NCBI GenBank assembly: GCA_027306845.1
Contig: DAHUYY010000104.1
Span: 1 to 6,868, forward strand
Direction of reading: 5' to 3'
Source: Vulcanimicrobiota bacterium
GTDB taxonomy: Bacteria > Vulcanimicrobiota > Vulcanimicrobiia > Vulcanimicrobiales > Vulcanimicrobiaceae
DNA length: 6,868 nt
A program made the translations under genes and the position numbers. Below, in pieces: positions 1 to 5,579 of this stretch (positions are counted from its first letter, which is position 1; each line of letters starts with the position of its first letter). The notes beneath the pieces were generated by a model that made no database searches, was not told the DNA's origin, and saw nothing but the letters and a program-made list of their open reading frames with translations.

Positions 1-206
1 CGCATCGCCGCGACGACCCGGTGCCGAATTTCGAACGTCGGCTCGCCGAGGCGGGCATCCTCTCCGCCGAAGCATCGGAGCGCCTAAAGGGCGAGCTGCT
101 CGCCGAGATTAACGAGGCGACCGACCGCGCGGAAGCGATGCCCTACCCCGGCGGCGAAGAACTCTACCGGAACGTGTACGCGGATTCCACCGATCCGTGG
201 CGATAA
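1..206 (+). CDS. 2-oxoacid dehydrogenase E1 component, alpha subunit (first tandem copy), 3' end only
   Basis: This is the last 67 codons of a gene that begins left of the window; the reading frame starts at base 3 and ends at TAA 204-206. The visible part (HRRDDPVPNFERRL..., NEATDRAEAMPYP, ...DPWR) matches the C-terminus of the E1-alpha gene immediately downstream. Over the final 63 residues they align without gaps with about 33 identities (about 52%, counted by eye). The family is the thiamine-diphosphate E1-alpha subunit, which with E1-beta decarboxylates a 2-oxoacid and passes the acyl group to E2 lipoate. The catalytic part is outside the window, so activity and substrate cannot be judged. 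It is a diverged paralog, not a recent copy. It lies 26 bp before the next gene in the same orientation, so co-transcription is likely. Whether it has its own E1-beta upstream is unknown. Confidence 0.85.
   Translation, partial: HRRDDPVPNFERRLAEAGILSAEASERLKGELLAEINEATDRAEAMPYPGGEELYRNVYADSTDPWR
111..148 (+). repeat. 38-nt direct repeat, copy 1 (partner at 1163-1200)
   Basis: This stretch encodes NEATDRAEAMPY plus most of the next proline codon in the first E1-alpha copy. It matches 1163-1200 in the second copy at 35 of 38 bases, and the three differences are synonymous third-position changes. It is the longest near-identical block visible between the two paralogs, at a spacing of 1052 bp. 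It probably reflects strong protein constraint or local gene conversion rather than a mobile repeat. Confidence 0.75.
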
Positions 207-232
207 CTCACGCACGATAAGGACAATCTTAG

Positions 233-1258
233 ATGGCGAAGACCGATACGAAGGGCAAGAAGCTCGAGCGCAACGGCTTGAGCGACGATCAGTTGCGGGC
301 AATTTTCCGCAACATGCTCCTGCAACGACAGCTCGATAACCGCGGCTTCCAGCTCAACCGCCAGGGGAAGGTTCCCTTCGCGCTTGGGAGCGAGGGGCAT
401 GAGGCGCTGCAGGCCGGCGCCGCGATGGCGTTTCAGCGCGGCAAAGATTTGCTCGCACCCTATTACCGCGATCTCGGCCTCGCGCTGGGCATCGGGCTGA
501 CTTCCTACGAGATATTGCTCTCGCTCTTCGCGCGCGCCGCCGACCACAACGGCGGGCGCCAGTTCCCCAATCATTACTCGAGTAAATCCGCCGGACTCAT
601 GTCGTTCTCGTCGATTCTCGCGGCGCACATTCCGCATGCCGTCGGCGCCGCATACGCGATGAAATATCGCGGCGAGCGCGGGCGCGCGGTGCTGGTGACC
701 TGCGGCGACGGCACGACCAGCGAGGGCGAATGGCACGAGTCGGTCAATTTCGCTTCGATCCATAAGCTCCCAATCGTTTTTCTCGTCGAGAATAATCTCT
801 GGGCGATCTCGACGCCGATCGAACACCAGATGGGGCAGCCGGAGATTTGGAAACGCGCCGCCGGATATGGAATCCCCGGCCACCGCTTCAACGGTTTCGA
901 CCCGATCGAAACCTACGGCAGCGTCAACGAAGCGCTCGACCGCGCGCGCAGCGGCGGCGGCCCGACCCTGCTCGAAGGCATGTGCTACCGCTTCCTCGCG
1001 CACTCGACCGACGACAACGATATGACCTATCGCACCAAAGAAGAGGTCGCCGCGCATCGTAAAGAGGATCCGGTGCCGCGTTTCGAGCGCGTGCTGATCG
1101 ATCACGACGTGATGAGCGCCGCCGATGTCGAGCAACTCAAGCGCGACGTCTTACGCGAGACCAACGAGGCGACCGATCGCGCCGAAGCGATGCCGTACCC
1201 GACGGCAGCCGATCTTTACACGCATCTCTACGAAGGAGCCTGGCAGCCGTGGCAGTGA
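233..1258 (+). CDS. bkdAA: Branched-chain 2-oxoacid dehydrogenase E1 component, alpha subunit (second tandem copy)
   Basis: This 341-residue protein is the thiamine-diphosphate-binding E1-alpha subunit. With E1-beta it decarboxylates 2-oxoacids, probably those from valine, leucine and isoleucine, and acylates E2 lipoate in the cytoplasm. The TPP/Mg motif is present: GDG at 158-160, followed about 27 residues later by ENN at 186-188. PYYRD ends at D80. AHSTDDNDMTYR holds H257 and S258, matching the active-site loop whose serine is phosphorylated in animal BCKDH. The LNRQGKVPF segment near residue 43, the AADHNGGRQFPNH segment and the overall length resemble Bacillus BfmBAA more than pyruvate dehydrogenase. 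The start is ATG 233, preceded by AAGGA at 219-223. The gene follows a paralogous E1-alpha by 26 bp and overlaps E1-beta by 10 bp, implying translational coupling. Family assignment is firm; branched-chain preference is inferred from resemblance, and pyruvate or acetoin substrates are not excluded. Confidence 0.93.
   Translation: MAKTDTKGKKLERNGLSDDQLRAIFRNMLLQRQLDNRGFQLNRQGKVPFALGSEGHEALQAGAAMAFQRGKDLLAPYYRDLGLALGIGLTSYEILLSLFARAADHNGGRQFPNHYSSKSAGLMSFSSILAAHIPHAVGAAYAMKYRGERGRAVLVTCGDGTTSEGEWHESVNFASIHKLPIVFLVENNLWAISTPIEHQMGQPEIWKRAAGYGIPGHRFNGFDPIETYGSVNEALDRARSGGGPTLLEGMCYRFLAHSTDDNDMTYRTKEEVAAHRKEDPVPRFERVLIDHDVMSAADVEQLKRDVLRETNEATDRAEAMPYPTAADLYTHLYEGAWQPWQ
1163..1200 (+). repeat. 38-nt direct repeat, copy 2 (partner at 111-148)
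   Basis: This is the second copy of the 38-base near-identity, inside the 3' end of the complete E1-alpha gene. It differs from copy 1 at three synonymous positions. In-frame recombination between the copies could in principle remove or duplicate one E1-alpha gene; that is inference only. Confidence 0.75.
1233..1238 (+). promoter_or_regulatory. Ribosome binding site for E1-beta, supporting the GTG start
   Basis: AAGGAG lies inside the 3' end of E1-alpha, 10 bases before GTG 1249. It is a better match to a Shine-Dalgarno sequence than anything before the next in-frame ATG at 1285, so it decides the start in favour of GTG. Confidence 0.65.
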
Positions 1259-2259
1259 GCAGCCCCACCCAAACCTCGCAAATCATGAATAACGTCGATG
1301 CCGTGCGCGCGACGCTCTACGATGCGATGAAAAACGATCCACGCACGGTGATCCTTGGCGAGGATGTCGGCGCGCGCGGCAACGTCTTTCTCATCACGAA
1401 GGATTTCGCGAAAGAGTTCGGCCCGCAACGGGTTATCGACACGCCGATCGCCGAGGCTTCGATCGTCGGCATCGCCGTCGGCATGGCGATGGAGGGGCTC
1501 CGCCCGATCGCCGAGATTCAATTCGCCGATTTTATCTATCCGGCGTTCAACCAAATCGTCGGCGAAGCGGCCAAGACGCGCTATCGCAGCAACGGCGAAT
1601 ACACCTGCCCGCTCGTCATTCGCACGCCTTATGGCGGCGGCGTCCGCGGTGCGCTCTCGCACTCCGTTTCGATCGAAGCGCTCTTCTATCACGTTCCGGG
1701 ATTAAAAATTCTCGCCCCGGCGTTCCCCGCCGACGTGAAGGGCTTGCTCAACGCGGCGATCGACGACCCCGATCCGGTGCTCTTCCTCGAGCACAAGAAA
1801 ACCTATCGCCTCATCAAGGGCGAGGTTCCCGACGGGCACTACACGATTCCCATCGGCAAAGCCAACGTGCTCAAAGAGGGCAGCGCGCTCAGCGTCGTCT
1901 CCTACGGGCTCTACGTCCACTGGGCGCTCGAAGCGGCGCAGCAGCTCGAACAAGAGGGTATCTCGGTGGAAGTGATCGATCTGCGTTCGATCCGTCCGAT
2001 GGATAAAACGACGATTCTGCAGTCGGTTGAAAAGACGCGCAAACTGCTCGTCGTGCATGAAGACAACAAATTCGGCGGCATCGGCGCAGAGATCAGCGCG
2101 ATGGTCGCCGAGGAGGCGCTCTTCTCGCTCGACGCACCGATTCGTCGCCACTGCGCCCCCGACGTGCCCGCGATGGGCTACGCCGAACCGCTCGAACACG
2201 AATATATGTCCTCGCCGGCGAAAATCGCCGAAGCGATGCGCGAACTCGCCCGCTTTTAA
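1249..2259 (+). CDS. bkdAB: Branched-chain 2-oxoacid dehydrogenase E1 component, beta subunit
   Basis: This 336-residue subunit completes the E1 heterotetramer and supplies half of each thiamine-diphosphate site. Landmarks are LGEDVG (36-41) near the N-terminus, DTPIAE with E69 (the glutamate that activates the cofactor aminopyrimidine in this family), QFADFIYPAFNQI in the pyrimidine-binding domain, and GALSHSVS with active-site H138. The C-terminal transketolase-like domain includes VEVIDLRSIRPMD and VVHEDNKFGG. Length is normal for E1-beta. The GTG start at 1249 sits 10 bases after AAGGAG and overlaps the E1-alpha stop; the ATG at 1285 is an alternative that would remove 12 residues. Only one E1-beta is visible for two E1-alpha genes. 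The gene ends with three consecutive in-frame stop codons. The sequence resembles BfmBAB-type subunits; exact substrate is inferred. Confidence 0.93.
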   Translation: MAVSSPTQTSQIMNNVDAVRATLYDAMKNDPRTVILGEDVGARGNVFLITKDFAKEFGPQRVIDTPIAEASIVGIAVGMAMEGLRPIAEIQFADFIYPAFNQIVGEAAKTRYRSNGEYTCPLVIRTPYGGGVRGALSHSVSIEALFYHVPGLKILAPAFPADVKGLLNAAIDDPDPVLFLEHKKTYRLIKGEVPDGHYTIPIGKANVLKEGSALSVVSYGLYVHWALEAAQQLEQEGISVEVIDLRSIRPMDKTTILQSVEKTRKLLVVHEDNKFGGIGAEISAMVAEEALFSLDAPIRRHCAPDVPAMGYAEPLEHEYMSSPAKIAEAMRELARF

Positions 2260-2286
2260 TAGTAAAAACGAAAGAAACGAAACGAC
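2257..2286 (+). promoter_or_regulatory. Triple stop and A-rich leader before E2
   Basis: TAA, TAG and TAA follow one another in frame at 2257-2265. The 27-nt spacer 2260-2286 is purine-rich, with only about 9 G/C bases, in otherwise GC-rich DNA. It contains repeated AAACGA/AAAGA units but no good Shine-Dalgarno sequence. It probably acts as an unstructured ribosome-loading leader for the E2 gene; this is inference from composition and position. Confidence 0.45.
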
Positions 2287-3663
2287 ATGGCGACCACGAT
2301 TACGATGCCGCAACTCGGCGAGACCGTCACCGAGGGTACGGTCGCGCAGTGGCTGAAAAAGCCGGGCGAGAGCGTCGAAAAATACGAAGCTTTCGTCGAG
2401 GTCTCGACCGATAAAGTCAACGCCGAAGTTCCGGCACCCGTCACCGGGACGCTGCGCGAAATTCTCGTGAAAGAAGGCGAGACCGTCGCAACCGGAACGC
2501 CGATTGCGATTATCGACGAAGTCGGCGCCGCGACGCAGAGCAACGCGCACGGCACCGAGCCGACGCAGCAGGTCGCCGACGCGGCGGCTGCTCCGCCCAA
2601 GCCGAGCAACGGCAGCACCGCGCATGCCGCGCCTGCTCCGCAAGCGGCGCATGCCGCGCCCGCGCCCGCACGCCCCGCCGAACTCGATATCGCCGGGCTC
2701 GAGGCGGCGTTGCGCATGGCGTCGCCGGCGGTGCGCAAACTCGCGCGCGAACACCGCATCGATATTCGCGCCTTACAGGGAAGCGGCACGAACGGTCGCG
2801 TGACCGCGCAGGACGTGATCACCGCTGCACAGATGGGCCCGGCAGCAGCGGTCGGGCAAGCGATCGCGGTCGGAACGAATTTCGGCGCGACCGGCGCACC
2901 GGCGATGCCGCCGACGCACGCGAAGCCGCCCGCCGGCGGCACCTCCACCTACGGAGAGCCGATTCCGGGAACGACGATTCCGCTCAACCAAGCGCGGCGC
3001 ATCATTGCCCAGCGCATGGTCGAGAGCAAGCACACCGCCCCGCACGCATGGTCGATGGTCGAAGTCGACGTCACCAACCTTTGGAAGTGGCGTCAGCGTG
3101 AGAAAGATAAATTCGATCACGAGACCGGTGGGCTCAAACTCACCATGCTGCCGTTCTTCATCCGCGCGGTCGTCGAATCGCTGGCGGCTTTCCCGCTCAT
3201 GAACGCACGCTTTACCGATGACGGCATCTACGTCAACAAGGATGTCAATATCGGCATCGCGATCGGCTTGCCGACCAATCTCGTCGTGCCGGTAATTCGA
3301 AACGCCGACCAGCTTTCGGTTAAGGGCCTCGCCGTTGCATCGGCACAGCTCATCGATAAGGCGCGCCGCAATAAGCTCGGCGTTGACGATCTCGCCGGCG
3401 GCACCTTCACCGTCAACAATAACGGCTCCAACGGCAGCATCGCATCGGCGCCGATCATCAACGGCGGGCAAGCGGGCATCGTCACGATGGAGGCGATGGT
3501 GAAGCGACCGGTCGTCACCGCCGACGACGCGATTGCGATCCGCAGCATGATGAACGTTTGTCTCTCGCTCGATCACCGCGTCGTCGACGGCTACGTCGCG
3601 AGCGGCTTCCTCAGCGATCTGAAACGTCGTCTCGAAGCGATGGGCCCGGCCGGGATTCTCTAG
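2287..3663 (+). CDS. bkdB: Dihydrolipoamide acyltransferase (E2) of the branched-chain 2-oxoacid dehydrogenase complex
   Basis: This 458-residue E2 core subunit carries the acyl group on lipoate and transfers it to CoA. Domain order is complete. A single lipoyl domain spans about 1-78, with lipoylated K43 in STDKVNAE. An Ala/Pro-rich flexible linker covers about 80-135, followed by the peripheral-subunit-binding domain at about 144-181 (MASPAVRKLAREH, GSGTNGRVTAQDV). A second Gly/Ala/Pro linker leads to the catalytic domain from about 230, with the active-site signature DHRVVDG (H430, D434) near the end. HTAPHAWSMVEVDVTNL and GTFTVNNNGS resemble Bacillus BfmBB, supporting a branched-chain role. 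The ATG start is 27 bp after E1-beta in an A-rich leader. The stop codon overlaps the convergent DUF4438 stop. No E3 gene follows, so E3 must be encoded elsewhere or upstream. Pyruvate specificity is not strictly ruled out. Confidence 0.93.
   Translation: MATTITMPQLGETVTEGTVAQWLKKPGESVEKYEAFVEVSTDKVNAEVPAPVTGTLREILVKEGETVATGTPIAIIDEVGAATQSNAHGTEPTQQVADAAAAPPKPSNGSTAHAAPAPQAAHAAPAPARPAELDIAGLEAALRMASPAVRKLAREHRIDIRALQGSGTNGRVTAQDVITAAQMGPAAAVGQAIAVGTNFGATGAPAMPPTHAKPPAGGTSTYGEPIPGTTIPLNQARRIIAQRMVESKHTAPHAWSMVEVDVTNLWKWRQREKDKFDHETGGLKLTMLPFFIRAVVESLAAFPLMNARFTDDGIYVNKDVNIGIAIGLPTNLVVPVIRNADQLSVKGLAVASAQLIDKARRNKLGVDDLAGGTFTVNNNGSNGSIASAPIINGGQAGIVTMEAMVKRPVVTADDAIAIRSMMNVCLSLDHRVVDGYVASGFLSDLKRRLEAMGPAGIL
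2620..2666 (+). repeat. Short in-frame repeat in the E2 interdomain linker
   Basis: A 14-base sequence, GCGCATGCCGCGCC, occurs exactly at 2620-2633 and 2647-2660. The period is 27 bases (9 codons), and similarity extends to about 20 bases with two mismatches. It encodes AHAAPAP twice (residues 112-118 and 121-127). Such Ala/Pro repeats are typical of swinging-arm linkers, and the unit could vary in number between strains. Confidence 0.75.
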
Positions 3664-4535
3664 CACTCCTTCATCGTCGGGAAGATCGTCGCGAGGTTAG
3701 CCGCGCTATCGACGGCGACTTCAATCGCTCCGCTGCGCGAGGTCAGCAGGGTCGTCACGCCGGGGCCGTGCCCGGCGACGAACGAGCGACCATGCACGAC
3801 GGCGCCGATGGTGATTGCGCCTTGCCGATAAATGCGTCCGTAGGAATTATCTGCATCGACGATCGCGACGATGTCGCCCAAACGAAGATCGCGCAATCCG
3901 TAGCGTTCGACCATCGCGTCATCGAAGCACTGAATATCGTAGTCTCCGCGTACGACCGTCGAACGGCCGAGCCCGCTTCCCATCACCGCCGCGGGAACGA
4001 TCTTCGCGACGCTCGCGTGCACGCGCCCCTTACGAACTTCGATGCCCCACGCGTCGAGGAAATCGGGGTCGGCGTTAAACGCACGCACCTCCGGTGCATC
4101 GAGCAAACGAATGCCAAGCCCGTAACTACGGACCTGCACCGCATCGCCGATCGCCATCTTCTCCATGCTCGCCGGTTCGAAATCGGCGATCACGTGCTCG
4201 ATGCCGCCGTGCGTACCCGTGACGCGGCCGAGCGCGCCCTTTGCATCGCCGGAGAGGACGCGCACCGGATTGCCGATGCAGGACATCGCATTGAACGCGA
4301 TATTCTGGCGGTCGTCGTTATTGCGCATGCTCACCGCTGGTTCGATATGGTCGGCAAGAAAAGCGAAGGCTCCGTCGCCGATCCGTACGTTGGGGTTGAT
4401 GCCGCCGATGCTCGGCAGCACGAAAGGGTCGCCTTCCGCGCTCACGTCGTAGATTCCGGAATTGATTAGGGCGGGGGCAATGACGCCGGCGACGAGGGTG
4501 ACGACGAGTTCCTCGCGATTGGTGTGCAACTTCAT
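3660..4535 (-). CDS. DUF4438 family protein of unknown function
   Basis: This 291-residue protein has no signal peptide or membrane segment that I can see. It matches my memory of the DUF4438 family (found in bacteria and archaea, including Thermotoga) across its length. The matching blocks are VLPSIGGINPNVRIGD (39-54), ADHIEPAVS (61-69), the SGDAKG and THGGIEH blocks (95-114), VPAAVMGSG, GDYDIQ (197-202), YGRIYRQGAITIG, and GHGPGVTTLLTS starting at 255. Conserved His, Asp and Glu residues could form a metal or catalytic site, but no function is established and I do not assign one. The start ATG (4533-4535 on the reverse strand) follows AAAGGAG by about 12 bases. The gene converges on E2 with overlapping stop codons and diverges from queD across 72 bp, so it is probably a single-gene transcript. 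Confidence 0.8.
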   Translation of the reverse strand: MKLHTNREELVVTLVAGVIAPALINSGIYDVSAEGDPFVLPSIGGINPNVRIGDGAFAFLADHIEPAVSMRNNDDRQNIAFNAMSCIGNPVRVLSGDAKGALGRVTGTHGGIEHVIADFEPASMEKMAIGDAVQVRSYGLGIRLLDAPEVRAFNADPDFLDAWGIEVRKGRVHASVAKIVPAAVMGSGLGRSTVVRGDYDIQCFDDAMVERYGLRDLRLGDIVAIVDADNSYGRIYRQGAITIGAVVHGRSFVAGHGPGVTTLLTSRSGAIEVAVDSAANLATIFPTMKEC

Positions 4536-4554
4536 GCTCGGGGCGAGCTCCTTT
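4536..4554 (-). promoter_or_regulatory. Ribosome binding site plus short hairpin before the DUF4438 gene
   Basis: On the reverse strand AAAGGAG (4548-4554) is a strong Shine-Dalgarno sequence about 12 bases from the start codon, which is rather far. The bases between them form a perfect inverted repeat: a 5-bp stem, GCTCG/CGAGC, with a 3-base loop at 4536-4548. Folding would bring the ribosome site closer to the ATG. The pairing is visible in sequence; any role is inference. Confidence 0.4.
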
Positions 4555-4607
4555 GACGGGGATCAGGGTTCGGGTACGGGCGGCGCGAATGAGTAGGGTC
4601 GATCGCT
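4536..4607. other. Divergent intergenic region between the DUF4438 gene and queD
   Basis: These 72 bp must hold, or lie close to, the 5' signals for both divergent transcripts. On the + strand TTGACG at 4553-4558 resembles a -35 box, but the DNA 16-17 bases downstream (TACGGG) is a poor -10 box, so I do not call a promoter. Before queD there is only a weak ribosome site, GTAGGG around 4593-4598. I see no clear operator palindrome apart from the small hairpin beside the DUF4438 start, and no preQ1 riboswitch-like structure. Confidence 0.5.
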
Positions 4608-4982
4608 ATGCCCGCTTTACAGATTCGCAAGCACTTCCGATTCGAAGCCGCACACGCACTTCCCCACCATGCCGGGAAATGCGCGCGCATGCACGGGCAT
4701 TCGTACCTGCTGGAGGTCGCGCTGCGCGGCCCGCTTCAAGAGGCGGGGCCCGCGACCGGCATGGTTGCCGACTTCGAGAGCATCACCTCGGTCGTCGGGC
4801 GCGAGATCGTCGATCGGCTCGACCACCGTACGCTCAATGAGTTCATCGAAAATCCGACCGCCGAGAACGTGCTGCTCTGGATCCGCTCCCGCATCGCCGA
4901 AGCGCTCCCGCTGCTCGACGAACTCGTTCTCTGGGAGACGCCTACGGCGTGCGCCGTCTTACGCTGTAACGACCTGCGATGA
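4608..4982 (+). CDS. queD: 6-carboxy-5,6,7,8-tetrahydropterin synthase (QueD)
   Basis: This 124-residue enzyme converts 7,8-dihydroneopterin triphosphate to 6-carboxytetrahydropterin, the second step of queuosine precursor synthesis. FEAAHAL supplies zinc ligand H16. CARMHGHSY gives catalytic C25 and zinc ligands H29 and H31. MVADF at 52-56, LDHRTLN with D72 and H73, the PTAEN motif at 83-87, and WET with E110 complete the QueD/PTPS pattern. Length is typical of bacterial QueD, and the Cys-x3-His-Gly-His arrangement favours QueD over eukaryote-type PTPS. The start ATG is directly before the conserved N-terminal strand; the ribosome site is weak. The last bases overlap the queE start as ATGA, and QueE uses the QueD product as substrate, so coupling makes functional sense. 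Confidence 0.93.
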   Translation: MPALQIRKHFRFEAAHALPHHAGKCARMHGHSYLLEVALRGPLQEAGPATGMVADFESITSVVGREIVDRLDHRTLNEFIENPTAENVLLWIRSRIAEALPLLDELVLWETPTACAVLRCNDLR

Positions 4983-5578
4983 ACGCCGCCGAGACCTCGG
5001 AGACGCTACGCATAGCCGAGATTTTTTATACGCTCCAGGGCGAGGGAACGTGGGCCGGCACGCCGGCCGTCTTCGTGCGGCTCGCCGGTTGCAATCTGGC
5101 CTGCGATTTTTGTGATACCGATTACGCAATGCGATCGCTGGCACGGGTCGACGAAGTCGTCGCGCGGGTCGGCGAGATCGGCGGCGATTGCCCGATGGTC
5201 GTGCTCACCGGCGGCGAACCGTTGGCACAGAGCGCAACTCCGGCATTGATCGAAACGCTCCGCAGGGCCGGTCGGCGCGTACACATCGAAAGCAACGGCA
5301 CGATTTTTACCGAGTTGCCACGCGATGTCTGGCTCTGCGTCTCACCGAAAGAACGCGTCGATGCACGCATGGCACGACGCGCCGACGAAGTGAAGCTCAT
5401 CGTCGACCGGCGTGTACCCGAAGAGCACCTCGCACTTTTTCCCGAGCAGCCGACGATTTTTTTACAGCCGGAGGGGAACAAACCCGACAACATCGAGCTC
5501 GCGGTTGCCTATGCGCGCGCGCACCCCAAGCGTTTTCGCCTCTCGCTGCAGACGCATAAATTCATCGGGATACCGTAG
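4979..5578 (+). CDS. queE: 7-carboxy-7-deazaguanine synthase (QueE), radical SAM
   Basis: This 199-residue radical SAM enzyme rearranges 6-carboxytetrahydropterin to 7-carboxy-7-deazaguanine, the next step after QueD. EIFYTLQGEG (14-23) is the substrate-binding signature of QueE. CNLACDFC holds the canonical CX3CX2C cluster motif at C38, C42 and C45. LTGGEPL (76-82) is the SAM-binding GGE motif. The C-terminus has FLQPEGNKPDN and LSLQTHKFIGIP, as expected for the family. It is slightly shorter than common homologs (about 210-245 residues) but appears intact. It overlaps queD by 4 bp, has no obvious ribosome site of its own, and ends 1 bp before mqnB. A run of seven T (5457-5463) forms an in-frame slippery heptamer. 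The later queC gene and the earlier folE gene are not in the window. Confidence 0.94.
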   Translation: MNAAETSETLRIAEIFYTLQGEGTWAGTPAVFVRLAGCNLACDFCDTDYAMRSLARVDEVVARVGEIGGDCPMVVLTGGEPLAQSATPALIETLRRAGRRVHIESNGTIFTELPRDVWLCVSPKERVDARMARRADEVKLIVDRRVPEEHLALFPEQPTIFLQPEGNKPDNIELAVAYARAHPKRFRLSLQTHKFIGIP

Positions 5579-5579
5579 C

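Noticed and set aside
164..1135. Long reverse-strand open frame opposite E1-alpha
   Set aside because: It is an antisense shadow of a strongly conserved gene. Its composition (Arg/Ala/Val-rich) and lack of any recognisable motif fit a GC-rich mirror frame.
1702..2754. Long reverse-strand open frame opposite E1-beta and E2
   Set aside because: It spans two real genes and their spacer on the other strand, shows Arg-rich low-information sequence, and matches no family I recognise.
3642..3654. GC-rich palindrome near the end of E2 (GGGCCC and CCCGGCCGGG) as a terminator
   Set aside because: The palindrome has no loop, lies inside coding sequence, and is not followed by a T-run on either strand.
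3558..4469. Forward open frame opposite the DUF4438 gene
   Set aside because: The reverse-strand protein shows coherent family blocks along its whole length, a strong ribosome site and a clean stop. The forward frame overlaps the end of E2 and is Arg/Asp/Ala-rich with no motif.
4553..4580. Possible sigma-70-type promoter for queD (TTGACG at 4553)
   Set aside because: The -35-like box is present, but the expected -10 position reads TACGGG, too poor a match to call.
5412..5579. N-terminal extension of MqnB overlapping queE
   Set aside because: The frame is open here, but the translation is Ser/Arg-rich and unlike MqnB. The family N-terminus starts exactly at GTG 5580, one base after the queE stop.
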